Shown one piece after another: positions 9,097-18,881 of a stretch of 64,000 bases of DNA. The stretch's first letter is position 1. Each line of letters opens with the position of its first letter. The position numbers and the translations under genes are program-made. A model generated the notes under the pieces. That model worked only from the letters and a program-made list of their open reading frames with translations. It had not been told where the DNA came from and made no database searches. Origin of the DNA: Holophagales bacterium (GTDB lineage: Bacteria > Acidobacteriota > Thermoanaerobaculia > UBA5066); contig JADKBZ010000013.1 of NCBI GenBank assembly GCA_016714815.1, positions 62,001 through 126,000 on the forward strand, written 5' to 3'.

Positions 9097-11838
9097 ATGT
9101 CCCGACTTCTCGGACCCCTCGCCGCAACCCTCGTCCTCGCCGTCACGATCGCGGCTGCCGTTCCGGCTCCGGCGCAGGACGTGCCGGTCGTGAAGTACCA
9201 GCTCCCCAACGGCATGACCGTGATGCTGCTGGAGGACCACAGCCTGCCGATCGCTGTCGTCAACATCTGGTACCGGGTGGGAAGCAAGGACGAGCCGCCG
9301 CGGCGGAGCGGCTTCGCGCACCTCTTCGAGCACCTGATGTTCATGGGGACGGAGCGGGTCCCCAACGGCGACTTCGACCGCCTCATGGAGGCCGCGGGGG
9401 GCGCGAACAACGCCTCGACGAGCAACGACCGGACGAACTACTACTCCTGGGGCCCGGCCTCCCTGCTGCCCACCCTCCTCTGGCTCGACGCCGACCGGCT
9501 CGAGGACCTCGCGAAGACGATGGACCAGAAGAAGGTCGACCTCCAGCGCGACGTCGTCCTCAACGAGCTCAAGCAGAGCTACGAGAACCGCCCGTACGGA
9601 AGGGCGAACCTCGAGATCCAGTACCTCCTCTACCCGATCGACCACCCGTACCACTTCTCGACGATCGGCACGGAGGAAGACCTCAAGGCCGCCTCCGCGA
9701 CCGACGTGAAGGACTTCTTCGCCACCTACTACACGCCCGGTAACGCGAGCCTCGTCGTCGCGGGCGACTTCGACCCCGCCGTGATCCGGCCGCTCGTCGA
9801 CAGGCTCTTCGGGACCCTTCCGAAGGGGACGGCCCCCAACCGCCGCCCGGTGCCCTCCGCGAAGCTGGACGGCGTCAAGCGCGGGGTGATGTACGACCGG
9901 GTCCAGCTGCCGCAGGTCTCCTTCGCGTACCACGCGCCGAAGGCCTATGGGCCCGGCGACGCCGAGACCGACCTCCTCGCCGCCCTCCTGACGGACGGCA
10001 AGAGCAGCCCCCTCTCCAAGCGCCTCGTCATCGACGACAAGCTCGCCGCCTCCGTCACGGCCGAGAACGACAGCAACCTCCTCGGCTCCATCTTCCGGAT
10101 CGACGTCCAGGTGCGCGCCGACGCGGACCTCGACAAGGTCGAAAAGGCCGTCGACGAGGAGCTCGCCCGGTTCCTGAAGGACGGTCCGACCGCCGAGGAG
10201 CTCGAGCAGAGGAAAGCGCCGGTCGAGCTGGCCAAGGTCGCCTCACTCCAGCGCCTCGAGCGCCGGGCCGACGCCCTGAACGCATACGAGTTCTACTGGG
10301 GAGAGCCGAACTCCTTCCGCCGCGACCTCGACCGGTACCGGAACGCGACTCCCGCCACGGTCCTCTCGAACGCGCGGCAGGTCGTCACCCAGGACGCCCG
10401 CGTGATCTACCGGGTCCTCCCCGAGCAGCCCAGCCGGGGCGCGTCGGCGCGCGACACGCGCCCCGCCGACGGCGCCCCCGCGGCCTTCAAGCCTCCGGCC
10501 CCGGAGCGCTTCACGCTCTCCAATGGCATCCCGGTGCAGCTCTGGAAGACGAGCGACCTGCCGCTCGTCTCCGTCTCCGCCGTCTTCCAGCCGGGCGGCC
10601 CGCTCGACTCGAGCTCCGCCACCGCCGGCCTCGCGTCGCTCACGACGAACATGCTCGACGAGGGTGCGGGAGCGCTCGACGCGATCGGGTTCGGAGAGGC
10701 CGTGGCCACGCTCGGAGGGCGTTTCAACGCGAACGCGTCCCGCGAGGCCGTCGTCGCGAACCTGACGATCCTCTCGCGCAATTTCGGAAAGGGAGCCGGA
10801 CTACTGGCCGACGCCGTGAGGCGGCCCCGCCTCGAGGCGAAGGACTTCGACCGGGTCCAGCGCCTCACGCTCGACGAGCTGACCCAGTCCACAAACCAGC
10901 CGGCCGTCGTGGCGGGCCGGGTCGCCGCCGTCGCCCTTTTCGGGTCCGCCCACCCCTACGCGTGGCCGATGACCGGGACGCCCGAAACCGTGAAGGGGAC
11001 GTCGCTCGATCAGGTCAGGGCCGCCCACGCCGCGCTCCTGCGTCCCGACACCCTGACCCTTCTCGTCGCCGGCAACCTCTCCGCCGCCGAGGCGAAGGCC
11101 GCCCTCGAGAAGTCCTTCGGAGACTGGAAGGCGGGCGGACCGAAACCGGCGCGCCCCGCCGCCCCCGCCACCTTCGCTCCCTCGCCGGCAGGCCCCGGTC
11201 TGCGCGTCGTCGTCGTCGACAGGCCCGACGCGCCCCAGACGGTCGTCCGCTTCGCCGCTCCCGCCCCCCGATTCGACGACCCGTCCCGCGTTGGCCTGCG
11301 CCTCCTCGGCACCCTCCTCGGAGGGAGCTTCACGTCGCGCCTCAACCAGAACCTCCGCGAGGCGCACGGCTACACGTACGGCGCCCGGGCCTCCTTCTCG
11401 CCCGGACCGGTCCTCGGCACGTTCGGCAGCGGCGCCGACGTGAAGGCCGCCGTGACCGGCGCCTCCGTGAAGGAGTTCCTCTCCGAATTCGCCCGCTTCT
11501 CGAAGGGGGACGTGACGGACGAGGAGGCCGGCAAGGCCCGTGAGACGGTGAAGAACGAGATCGTCCAGACCTTCTCCGGGACCTCCGGAGTCCTCGCCAC
11601 GGCGACCTCCTTCCTCGAGAACGGGGCCTCCTTCGAGACGCTCGGCAAGGACCTCGGCACGATGGCTAAGGAGACGGCCGCCTCCCTGAACGCCATCGCG
11701 AAGTCCGCGGTCGCTCTCGACCGCGGGGTCCTCGTCCTCGTCGGAGACAGGAAGTCGATCGTCCCCCAGCTCCAGGGCCTCGGCCTGGCCGCGCCCCTGG
11801 AGGTGGATGCGTGGGGAGCGAAGGTCCCGGCGAAGTAA
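9097..11838 (+). CDS. Periplasmic M16 zinc metallopeptidase, two-domain (pitrilysin/insulinase family)
   Basis: A 913-residue protein with a signal peptide (cleavage near AAAVPAPAQD) and a strong ribosome site (GGAGGAAACG before ATG). The N-terminal M16 domain carries the inverted zinc motif HLFEH at residues 75-79; the third zinc ligand is expected in VVLNELKQSYENRPYG. The C-terminal half, from about residue 450, repeats the M16 fold (FTLSNGIPVQLWKT... then LTTNMLDEGAG) but lacks HxxEH, so it is the inactive partner half, with the R/Y substrate motif GYTYGARASF near residue 765. Such enzymes degrade peptides in the periplasm. It is transcribed alone; a strong hairpin follows it. Product and cell location are confident, substrate is not. 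Confidence 0.92.
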   Translation: MSRLLGPLAATLVLAVTIAAAVPAPAQDVPVVKYQLPNGMTVMLLEDHSLPIAVVNIWYRVGSKDEPPRRSGFAHLFEHLMFMGTERVPNGDFDRLMEAAGGANNASTSNDRTNYYSWGPASLLPTLLWLDADRLEDLAKTMDQKKVDLQRDVVLNELKQSYENRPYGRANLEIQYLLYPIDHPYHFSTIGTEEDLKAASATDVKDFFATYYTPGNASLVVAGDFDPAVIRPLVDRLFGTLPKGTAPNRRPVPSAKLDGVKRGVMYDRVQLPQVSFAYHAPKAYGPGDAETDLLAALLTDGKSSPLSKRLVIDDKLAASVTAENDSNLLGSIFRIDVQVRADADLDKVEKAVDEELARFLKDGPTAEELEQRKAPVELAKVASLQRLERRADALNAYEFYWGEPNSFRRDLDRYRNATPATVLSNARQVVTQDARVIYRVLPEQPSRGASARDTRPADGAPAAFKPPAPERFTLSNGIPVQLWKTSDLPLVSVSAVFQPGGPLDSSSATAGLASLTTNMLDEGAGALDAIGFGEAVATLGGRFNANASREAVVANLTILSRNFGKGAGLLADAVRRPRLEAKDFDRVQRLTLDELTQSTNQPAVVAGRVAAVALFGSAHPYAWPMTGTPETVKGTSLDQVRAAHAALLRPDTLTLLVAGNLSAAEAKAALEKSFGDWKAGGPKPARPAAPATFAPSPAGPGLRVVVVDRPDAPQTVVRFAAPAPRFDDPSRVGLRLLGTLLGGSFTSRLNQNLREAHGYTYGARASFSPGPVLGTFGSGADVKAAVTGASVKEFLSEFARFSKGDVTDEEAGKARETVKNEIVQTFSGTSGVLATATSFLENGASFETLGKDLGTMAKETAASLNAIAKSAVALDRGVLVLVGDRKSIVPQLQGLGLAAPLEVDAWGAKVPAK

Positions 11839-11885
11839 CCGGGACGAGCCAGGGCGCCCTTTTCGAGCCCTCCTTCTTCGTGCCG

Positions 11886-11917
11886 CCGGAAGCCCTCGCC
11901 CTGGCGAGGGCTTCCGG
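11886..11917. terminator. Strong hairpin after the M16 peptidase gene
   Basis: A 15-bp stem whose core is GGAAGCCCTCGCC and its exact complement, with only two bases between them (a 4-6 base loop in practice). It lies 48 bases past the peptidase stop. There is no T-run, but the stem is by far the most stable structure nearby. Confidence 0.5.
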
Positions 11918-12026
11918 GAAGGACCTGGTGTCCTCCTGCGGAGGGCCGCGTCTCCCTATTCCTCTGCCATGCGAGACGGGCCGGCGGGACCTCCGGCCGC
12001 GCAAGCCTCTGAGAAACTCCCCACCG

Positions 12027-12419
12027 ATGAGCCCCCTCCGATTCTCCGTCCTCCCCGGGTCCTTCGCAGTCCTCCGCCTCGCGCCGGGCGCTCCCGTGCC
12101 GGCGGACCTCCTCGCGCCCCCGTTTCACTCCGTGACGAGGACCCCGGCGGAAACGTCCGTCGTCTGTCCTGAGGGCACCGTCCCCGAGGGGGCGCGAGCC
12201 GAAACGGGCTGGGTGCTCCTCGCGCTCGCCGGCCCGTTCCCCTTCGAGCTGACCGGGGTCCTCGCGTCGGTCCTTGCGCCCCTCGCGAAGGCGGGCGTCA
12301 GCATCTTCGCGCTCAGCACGTTCGACACGGACTACGTCCTCGTGAAGAGCGGAAAGCTCGCCGACGCCGTCGCCGCCCTCGAGGCCGCCGGGCACGAACG
12401 CGTGGAGCCCGGAACGTAG
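12027..12419 (+). CDS. ACT domain-containing protein
   Basis: A 130-residue cytoplasmic protein of the small stand-alone ACT-domain group (COG3603-like). The second half reads as a regulatory ACT fold: LALAGPFPFELTGVLASVLAPLAKAGVSIFALSTFDTDYVLVK, here cited only for the GVSIFALSTFDTDYVLV signature, followed by a helix LADAVAALEAAGH. The first half forms a degenerate ACT-like unit. Members probably bind an amino acid, but no target is known. It stands 53 bases before the ABC-F gene on the same strand, and the two may be co-transcribed. Confidence 0.82.
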   Translation: MSPLRFSVLPGSFAVLRLAPGAPVPADLLAPPFHSVTRTPAETSVVCPEGTVPEGARAETGWVLLALAGPFPFELTGVLASVLAPLAKAGVSIFALSTFDTDYVLVKSGKLADAVAALEAAGHERVEPGT

Positions 12420-12471
12420 GGAATCCGGACGCATCCTTCCCTGACGCGAGCGTCTGCTATGTTCCGCCCCC

Positions 12472-14388
12472 ATGATCGCCGTCTCAGACCTCGGAAAATC
12501 GTTCGGAGCGCAGTCCCTTTTCGAGGGCGTCTCCCTCCAGTTCAACCCCGGAAACCGCTACGGCCTCGTCGGCGCGAACGGCTCGGGAAAGTCGACCCTT
12601 CTGCGCATCCTCTCCGGCGAGGAAGCCGCCTCGTCCGGCATCGTCTCGATCCCGAAGAAGCTCCGGCTCGGCGTCCTGAAACAGGACCACTTCCGCTACG
12701 AAACGATGCCGATCATCGATGTCGCGATGATGGGAAACCTGGAAGTCTGGAACGCGATGGCCGAGAAGGAGCGCCTCCTTCACGAGGACTCCACGTTCGA
12801 GAGCGATCGCTACGCCGAGCTCGAGGACGTCATCATGCGGTACCAGGGGTACTCGCTCGAGGCACGGGCGGCCGAGATCCTGGAGGGGCTCGGGATTCCG
12901 ACCTCGGTCCACAGGGAGCACCTCTCGACCCTCTCGGGCGGTTTCAAGCTCCGCGTCCTCCTCGCGCAGGTCCTCGCGGCCGACCCGGGCGCGCTCCTGA
13001 TGGACGAGCCGACGAACCACCTCGACATCGTCTCGATCCGCTGGCTCGAGAAGTTCCTCGACGCCTACAAGGGCCTCGCGATCGTCATCTCGCACGACCA
13101 CCGCTTCCTCGACAACGTCTGCACCCACATCGCCGACGTCGACTACGAGACGGTGATGCTCTACACGGGCAACTTCACCGCGTTCGAGGCCGCCAAGGAG
13201 GCGGAACGGGAGCGGAAGGAAGCCGAGATCACGAAGCGCGAGAAGCAGATCGCGGGGCACATGGCCTTCGTCGACCGCTTCCGGGCGAAGGCGACGAAGG
13301 CGCGGCAGGCCCAGAGCAAGATCAAGATGATCGAGAAGATCGTCATCGAGAAGCTTCCCGAGAGCTCGCGCCGGTATCCCAAGTTCCGGTTCCGCCAGCG
13401 GCGGCCGAGCGGACGGCAGGCCCTCGAGCTCGACGGCATCTGCAAGGCGTGGGGCGACAACGTCGTCCTGAAGGACGTCTCGCTCAAGGTCGAGCGGGGC
13501 GATCGGATGGCGATCATCGGCCCGAACGGCATCGGCAAGTCGACGCTCCTGAAGATCGCCGTCGGAGATCTCGCTGCCGACGCCGGCAAGGTCACCTGGG
13601 GCTACGAGGCAAACCCCGGCTACTTCTCGCAGGACCACTCCGAGCTCTCCGGCGCCGGGAAGCAGTCGATCGAGGCGTGGCTCTGGGAGGCGGCCCCGGG
13701 CGAGTCGATCGGCTTCGTCCGCGGGCACCTCGGTCACGTCCTCTTCACGGGCGACGACGCCGACAAGCCCGTCCGGGCGTTGTCCGGAGGCGAGAGCGCG
13801 CGCCTCGTCTTCGCCCGCCTCTCCGTCCTCGGCCCCAACGTCCTCGTCCTCGACGAGCCGACGAACCACCTCGACATCGAGGCGATCGAGGCCCTCGTCA
13901 CAGCGCTGACCGAGTTCGACGGGACGCTGATCTTCGTCTCCCACGACCGCTGGTTCGTCTCGCGGCTCGCGAACCGGATCGTCGAGATCTCGCCGAAGGG
14001 CCTCAACGACTTCCGCGGGACCTACGACGAGTACCTCGAGCGCTGCGGCGACGACCACCTCGACGCGGACGCCGTCCTCCTCAAGCTCCGGAGGGCGAAG
14101 AAGGTCCAGGAGGCCCGCAAGGCCGAGCCCGAGCCGAAGCGCCAGAATCGCCTGAAGGCCCTCGAGAAGAAGCGCGACGAGCTGACGAAGCAGATCGAGG
14201 CGATGGAGGCCCGCGTCCACGACATCAGCGAGCGGTTCCTCGACCCCGCCCTCTTCGGCAAGGGCGCCCAGGCGGAGTCCCGAAAGCTCGAGGACGAGCA
14301 GAAGCTGCTGAAGCGGAAGATCGAGGACCAGATGGCCGAGTGGGAGAAGGTCGAGGCGGAGCTCGAGGCGTCCAAGCCGCACGCGTAG
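12472..14388 (+). CDS. ABC-F family ATPase (Uup/YbiT-like translation factor)
   Basis: A 638-residue soluble protein with two ABC ATPase domains and no membrane segments, the pattern of ABC-F ribosome-binding factors. The first domain has Walker A GANGSGKST at residues 34-42, signature LSGGFKLR and Walker B LLMDEPTNHLD; the second has GPNGIGKST at 350-358, LSGGESARL and LVLDEPTNHLD. The interdomain linker, charged and helical (KREKQIAGHMAFVDRFRAKA), is the P-site tRNA interaction motif. A C-terminal coiled coil of about 90 residues rich in Lys and Glu resembles the Uup C-terminal domain. These proteins act on stalled ribosomes; some give antibiotic protection, which cannot be judged here. Confidence 0.93.
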   Translation: MIAVSDLGKSFGAQSLFEGVSLQFNPGNRYGLVGANGSGKSTLLRILSGEEAASSGIVSIPKKLRLGVLKQDHFRYETMPIIDVAMMGNLEVWNAMAEKERLLHEDSTFESDRYAELEDVIMRYQGYSLEARAAEILEGLGIPTSVHREHLSTLSGGFKLRVLLAQVLAADPGALLMDEPTNHLDIVSIRWLEKFLDAYKGLAIVISHDHRFLDNVCTHIADVDYETVMLYTGNFTAFEAAKEAERERKEAEITKREKQIAGHMAFVDRFRAKATKARQAQSKIKMIEKIVIEKLPESSRRYPKFRFRQRRPSGRQALELDGICKAWGDNVVLKDVSLKVERGDRMAIIGPNGIGKSTLLKIAVGDLAADAGKVTWGYEANPGYFSQDHSELSGAGKQSIEAWLWEAAPGESIGFVRGHLGHVLFTGDDADKPVRALSGGESARLVFARLSVLGPNVLVLDEPTNHLDIEAIEALVTALTEFDGTLIFVSHDRWFVSRLANRIVEISPKGLNDFRGTYDEYLERCGDDHLDADAVLLKLRRAKKVQEARKAEPEPKRQNRLKALEKKRDELTKQIEAMEARVHDISERFLDPALFGKGAQAESRKLEDEQKLLKRKIEDQMAEWEKVEAELEASKPHA

Positions 14389-14418
14389 GCTTTCGGAACG
14401 GCGCGGTACCGTCCCCGC

Positions 14419-16197
14419 CTACTTCCTCGCTGCCGGCGGCGCCTCCCTACTGTCGTCATTCCGCTCGTAGACCCGGATGAAGAAAGGCCCGCTCCCGACC
14501 GGATCGGCGGGCCACGCCGCGCCGAACGTCGCCGCGAGCCGCCACCCGTCGAGGACCGCGGCCCACAGGCTCGTCGCGTAGTCCCGTCCGAAGGACTCGG
14601 GGCCGAAGGCCGCCGACGGCTGGTTCGCGAGAACGACGAAGCGGGGCCGCCGCTCCCGCAGCCGGGCCATCGTCGCCTCTTCCGCGGCGGCGTCGAGGTG
14701 GCCCGGGAGGATCTGGTCCTGGCGGAGCGGGTTCGGCAGGCCGAGCGCGAAGTTCAGGAGCCCCGCCTCCGGAAAGGCGGCGAGTGTGTCCCCGGGCCGC
14801 GCCCGCGCGGAGATCCACGACATCGCCCCGCCGAAGGCCTCGGCGCGGTCGGACCCGAGACGGAGCGCGCCCCGCGGCGTCTCGAGCGTGACGTAGGTGG
14901 ACGGGTCGGTCGCGAGGACGATCCGCCCCGCCTGGAGCGCGGCGAGGGAGACGAAAGACGCCGCCAGGAACGGCCCCCGGCCCGGGAGAAGGACGAACGC
15001 GGCCGCGACGGCCGCGGCGACCAGGCCCGGCGCGGCGAGCGCCGCGTAGGGTGTCGCGCTCCAGCCGTAGGTGAAGTTCAGCGCGACCCTCACCGCTCCG
15101 AGGCTCCCGGCCACGGCGAGGGCGACGTGAGCGGGAGAGGGAGCGATCCGTCGCGCGGCCAGGAGCGCCACGATTCCCGCGAGCGCGAGAGGTGCGGCCC
15201 GCAGCGCCGGAGGAAGCGCCTGGTCGAGCACCCGCCCGGAATCGGTCGCGAGGAGCCCGGCGACGACGAGGGCCGCGACGCCTCCGAACGCCGAGAGCGC
15301 CGTTCCCGTCCCTGCTCTCCGGGAGAACCCGGCGCCGGCCTGCACGGCCGCCAGGAGGAGGAGCGCGAGAAATGCCCCGGTCGCCGTCGCGGCGATCGCG
15401 CGCGAGGGGTCGCCGAGCCCGGAGACGATCTCGTAAACGCCCCTCCACTCCCTCGGCAGGTGGAAGAGGACGAGCGGCCCTTCGAGGACGAGCGACCGGA
15501 GAGGGATGCCGCGGAGCGCCACGCCCCAGATCCCAAGGCCACACGCCCCCGCCGCGATCGCCGTGACGAGAGCGCGACGCGGGAATCGCCACGGGCCGGG
15601 CGAACCGAACGCCTCGCCGGCGAGAGCGGCCGTCAGGCCGACGAGCGCGAGCTCGGGCTTCGACGCGAGGGCCAGGCCCCAGAGGCCGGCGGCCGCGGCC
15701 GCCGCCGCGCGCGACGGACGCTGGAAGAGAGCGAGGGCGAGCGACGAGAAGGCGAGGCCGTGGGCGGCAGAGAAGCTGTACGGAAAGACGAGCGCGCCTC
15801 CGTTCGGCGCGACGAGGGCGACCGCGGTCGCGAGGAGCGACGCGCAGCAAGCGGCGAGCGGCCCGGCCACCCGGCGGACGAGGACGTGGAAGGAGAAGAT
15901 CGTGATCGCCGCCAGGGGCAGCAGGAGAGCCAGCGGCGTCGAGAGGTGCAGCCCGAAGAGACGGTCGGCCGCAGCGTGGAGCCAGACGGGGACGGGGCCG
16001 TAGTGGGCGACGACGTCGAGGTAGAGACGCTCCCCGAGAGCGACGCGCGCCGGGATCATCAGCTCCCGGGACGAATCGACGGTCGGATTCACCCACGTCA
16101 TCCAGGTCCGGGCCAGGAGGCCGGCCCCGAGGAGCGCAATCGCCGCGACGCCTGCGGCCTCGTTGGGCCGAAGCGTTAGCCGGCGGCGTCCGTCCAC
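14419..16197 (-). CDS. Polytopic membrane protein, GT-C glycosyltransferase-like
   Basis: A 592-residue protein with about ten to twelve hydrophobic segments and a soluble C-terminal tail. The GTG start follows GGAGGACC. After the first membrane segment comes a periplasmic loop with an acidic residue (NPTVDSSRELMIPARVALGERLY) and VVAHYGPVPVWLHA, the layout seen in GT39-like lipid-linked sugar transferases (GT-C fold). The C-terminal 100 residues end in VYERND and resemble the small periplasmic domains of these enzymes. Donor and acceptor are unknown. It is convergent with the ABC-F gene and separated from argJ by 63 bases, so it may be the last gene transcribed through from the arginine operon. 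Confidence 0.68.
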   Translation of the reverse strand: MDGRRRLTLRPNEAAGVAAIALLGAGLLARTWMTWVNPTVDSSRELMIPARVALGERLYLDVVAHYGPVPVWLHAAADRLFGLHLSTPLALLLPLAAITIFSFHVLVRRVAGPLAACCASLLATAVALVAPNGGALVFPYSFSAAHGLAFSSLALALFQRPSRAAAAAAAGLWGLALASKPELALVGLTAALAGEAFGSPGPWRFPRRALVTAIAAGACGLGIWGVALRGIPLRSLVLEGPLVLFHLPREWRGVYEIVSGLGDPSRAIAATATGAFLALLLLAAVQAGAGFSRRAGTGTALSAFGGVAALVVAGLLATDSGRVLDQALPPALRAAPLALAGIVALLAARRIAPSPAHVALAVAGSLGAVRVALNFTYGWSATPYAALAAPGLVAAAVAAAFVLLPGRGPFLAASFVSLAALQAGRIVLATDPSTYVTLETPRGALRLGSDRAEAFGGAMSWISARARPGDTLAAFPEAGLLNFALGLPNPLRQDQILPGHLDAAAEEATMARLRERRPRFVVLANQPSAAFGPESFGRDYATSLWAAVLDGWRLAATFGAAWPADPVGSGPFFIRVYERNDDSREAPPAARK

Positions 16198-16260
16198 AGG
16201 TCGTGGTCCTCCTCCATCTGACGACGCGACGATTCTAGCGAGGCGCGCGCCCCGGCTCCG

Positions 16261-17445
16261 TCAGCTCCGGTAGTCGGCATTCTCCGACACGTACTCGTGC
16301 CCGAGGTCGGCGGCGAGGAGGCGCGCCCTCCCCTTCCCCACTCCGAGGTTCGCCACGAGCGGCACGCGCTCGCGTGCGAAGACCTTCGCCGCCTGCTCCT
16401 CGCGGTAGGCCGTCGGGGCGCCGTCCTTCACGAGGACGACGCTCCCCGCATTCAGGGACACCTTCCCCGTCGAGACCCGGGCCCCACTCCGGCCGATCGC
16501 CGCGAGGATCCGGCCCCAGTTCGGGTCGCCGCCGTAGAGCGCCGTCTTCACGAGCGAAGAGGTCGCCACCGCGTGCGCGGCGAGCTTCGCTTCCCGCTCC
16601 GAGGCGGCCCCTTCGATCGTGATCTCCATGACGCGCCTGGCCCCTTCGCCGTCCCGCACTATCCTCCAGGCGAGCTCGCCGCAGACCTTCGCGAGGGCGG
16701 CGCGGAAGGCCGCGGCCTCATCCATCGTCTTCAGCTCCGGACCGGCCGCCTTTCCCGAGGCGAGAAGCAGAACCGTGTCGTTCGTCGAGGTGTCGCCGTC
16801 GACCGAGATCGCGTTGAAGCTTTCGTCGACCGCCTCCTTTAGCGCGCCGGCGAGGAGGGAGGGCGTCGCCGCGGCGTCCGTCGTGACGAACGCGAGCATC
16901 GTCGCCATGTTCGGGTGGATCATCCCGGCGCCCTTGGCGAAGCCGACGACCTGGCAGCTTCCCTCCCCATGACGGAAGGTCGCCCGGGCGACCTTCGGCG
17001 CGGCGTCCGTCGTCAGGATGGCGCGCGAGACGGCTTCGAGGCCTCCCGCGGAGAGGCGCGCAAAGGCGTCCGGAAGGAAGGCGCGGACCTTGTCGTCGGG
17101 GAGGACGACTCCGATGACTCCTGTCGAGGCGACGAAGACCTCCTCCCGGGGGCAGCCGGCGAGCTCGGCGGCGAGCTCCTGGACCCGCCTGGCCGCCGCG
17201 TCCCCCGCGGCGCCGGTGACGGCGTTGGCGCAGCCCGCGTTGACGACGACGGCCTGGACGCGCCCGCGGCTCTTCTTCAGCGCCGCGCGGGAGAGCGTGA
17301 CCGGGGCCGCCTGGAAGAGGTTCTTCGTGAAGACCGCCGCGGCATTCGCCCCGTCGGGGGCGACGAGAAGCGCCACGTCGAGTCCCGGCTTCTTGCGAAG
17401 GCCGGCCCGCACGGCCGATCCGGCGAAACCCTTCGGCAGCTTCAT
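16261..17445 (-). CDS. argJ: Bifunctional ornithine acetyltransferase / N-acetylglutamate synthase
   Basis: A 394-residue ArgJ. It moves acetyl from N-acetylornithine to glutamate, releasing ornithine and recycling the acetyl group. The self-cleavage site is plain: KGAGMIHPNMATML, in which Thr182 becomes the N-terminal nucleophile of the beta subunit. Other family marks are NAGCANAVTG, STGVIG in the oxyanion region, and the C-terminal ending ENADYRS. Its ATG overlaps the argH stop by four bases, placing it last in the arginine operon. Because ArgJ is present and no argA is seen, the cyclic pathway is expected; whether this ArgJ also uses acetyl-CoA cannot be told by eye. Confidence 0.96.
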   Translation of the reverse strand: MKLPKGFAGSAVRAGLRKKPGLDVALLVAPDGANAAAVFTKNLFQAAPVTLSRAALKKSRGRVQAVVVNAGCANAVTGAAGDAAARRVQELAAELAGCPREEVFVASTGVIGVVLPDDKVRAFLPDAFARLSAGGLEAVSRAILTTDAAPKVARATFRHGEGSCQVVGFAKGAGMIHPNMATMLAFVTTDAAATPSLLAGALKEAVDESFNAISVDGDTSTNDTVLLLASGKAAGPELKTMDEAAAFRAALAKVCGELAWRIVRDGEGARRVMEITIEGAASEREAKLAAHAVATSSLVKTALYGGDPNWGRILAAIGRSGARVSTGKVSLNAGSVVLVKDGAPTAYREEQAAKVFARERVPLVANLGVGKGRARLLAADLGHEYVSENADYRS

Positions 17446-18881
17446 GACTTTCTCCTGCCCGCCGCGGCAGGAGCCGCGGCCTTACCCTTGGTCGCGGCTG
17501 AGTCCGCGGCCTTTCTCTCGCCCGCGATTCGCGCCGCGGCCCGCTTCGCCGCCTGCGCCACGCGCTTCGGAGAGGTACCCCCGACGGCTCCTCGACGCGC
17601 GAGCGCCTTCGCGAGGTCGACCGACGCGAGGTCGGCCTTCGTGACTCCCTCTCCCGGCGGAAGCTCGGCGAGCCCCTTGCCCGTCTCCTCCGCGAGGGCG
17701 AAGCGGCGCCCGACGATCTCGTGCGCCTCGCGGAACGGCACGCCCCGCCGCGCGAGCGCGTCAGCGAGCTCCGTCGCCAGGAGCCGGTCGTCCGCGGCCG
17801 CAGCCGCCATCCGCTCCGGCTTCAGCCGAAGGCCCTTGACGAGCGCGGTGAGCGCCGGCAGAGCCGCTTCCAGGACGGCGCGCGTCCGGAAGAGCGGCTC
17901 CTTGTCGAGCTGGAGGTCCTTGTCGTACGCGAGCGGAAGCCCCTTGAGGAGGGCGAGGAAGCCGGTCAGCTCGCCGAGCGCGCGCCCGGCGTGGCCGCGC
18001 ACGAGCTCGAGGAGATCGGGGTTCTTCTTCTGCGGCATCCGCGAGGAACCGGTCGAGAGCGCGTCCGGCAGCTCGGCGAAGCCCGCCTCGTCCGAGGTGA
18101 AGAAGATCAGGTCCTCGGCCATCCGGGAGAGGTGCGCGAAGTGGAGCGACGCGGCGAAGAGATACTCGGCCGCCGCGTCGCGGTCGGAGACGCCGTCGAG
18201 GGAGTTCGCCGTGGCGCGGGCGAAGCCGAGGCTCTTCGCGAGCCGCTCTCGGTCCACGCCCAGCGGCGTCCCGGAGAGGGCGCCCGAGCCGAGCGGGCAC
18301 TCGTTGGCGCGCCTGCGAGCCGCCCGGATCCGGTCCGCGTCGCGGAGAACCATCTCGGCGTAGGCGAGGCTCCAGTGGCCGAACGTCACCGGCTCGGCCC
18401 GCTTGAGGTGCGTGTAGCCCGGCATCGGCGTCGCGGCCTCGGCGGCGCCCCGCTCGGCGAGCGCTCCCGCGAGCTCGAGAACCGCCACGTGGAAGGCGTC
18501 GAAGGCGTTCCGGAGCCAGAGCCTGAGGTCGGTGGCGACCTGGTCGTTGCGCGAGCGGCCCGTATGGAGCTTCCCCGCGAGCGGACCGATCCGCTTCGCG
18601 AGCTCCCCTTCCACGTAGGAGTGGACGTCCTCGGCGTCGGCGTCCCGCCCCTCGCCCTCGTCCCACGCGACCTTCACTTCCCGCAGGCCCTTCACGATCT
18701 TCCGCGTCTCCGGTGCGGTCAGGACGCCGGACCGCCCGAGCTCCTCGGCCCACGCGATCGACCCCTGGACGTCTTCGGCGACGAGCGCGCGGTCGAACGA
18801 CCAGGAGTCGTTGAACCGGCGGAGGACCTCCGCCGGTCCCGAGGCGAACCGCCCGCCCCAGAGGTCGCGGCGCCCGCTCAT
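17442..18881 (-). CDS. argH: Argininosuccinate lyase
   Basis: A 479-residue enzyme of the fumarase/aspartase superfamily that splits argininosuccinate into arginine and fumarate. Signature regions are present: LWGGRFASGP at the start, HTGRSRNDQVATD near residue 115, MPGYTHLKRAEP, and the superfamily loop GSSRMPQKKNPD from residue 278 with the catalytic Ser. The last 35 residues are an Ala/Lys/Arg-rich tail not typical of the family and probably disordered. Start and stop both overlap neighbouring genes by four bases (ATGA type), so translation is coupled with argG and argJ. Confidence 0.96.
   Translation of the reverse strand: MSGRRDLWGGRFASGPAEVLRRFNDSWSFDRALVAEDVQGSIAWAEELGRSGVLTAPETRKIVKGLREVKVAWDEGEGRDADAEDVHSYVEGELAKRIGPLAGKLHTGRSRNDQVATDLRLWLRNAFDAFHVAVLELAGALAERGAAEAATPMPGYTHLKRAEPVTFGHWSLAYAEMVLRDADRIRAARRRANECPLGSGALSGTPLGVDRERLAKSLGFARATANSLDGVSDRDAAAEYLFAASLHFAHLSRMAEDLIFFTSDEAGFAELPDALSTGSSRMPQKKNPDLLELVRGHAGRALGELTGFLALLKGLPLAYDKDLQLDKEPLFRTRAVLEAALPALTALVKGLRLKPERMAAAAADDRLLATELADALARRGVPFREAHEIVGRRFALAEETGKGLAELPPGEGVTKADLASVDLAKALARRGAVGGTSPKRVAQAAKRAAARIAGERKAADSAATKGKAAAPAAAGRRKS

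Noticed and set aside
12484..14382. 632-codon frame antisense to the ABC-F gene
   Set aside because: Composition is that of a mirrored coding strand; the plus strand holds complete Walker motifs.
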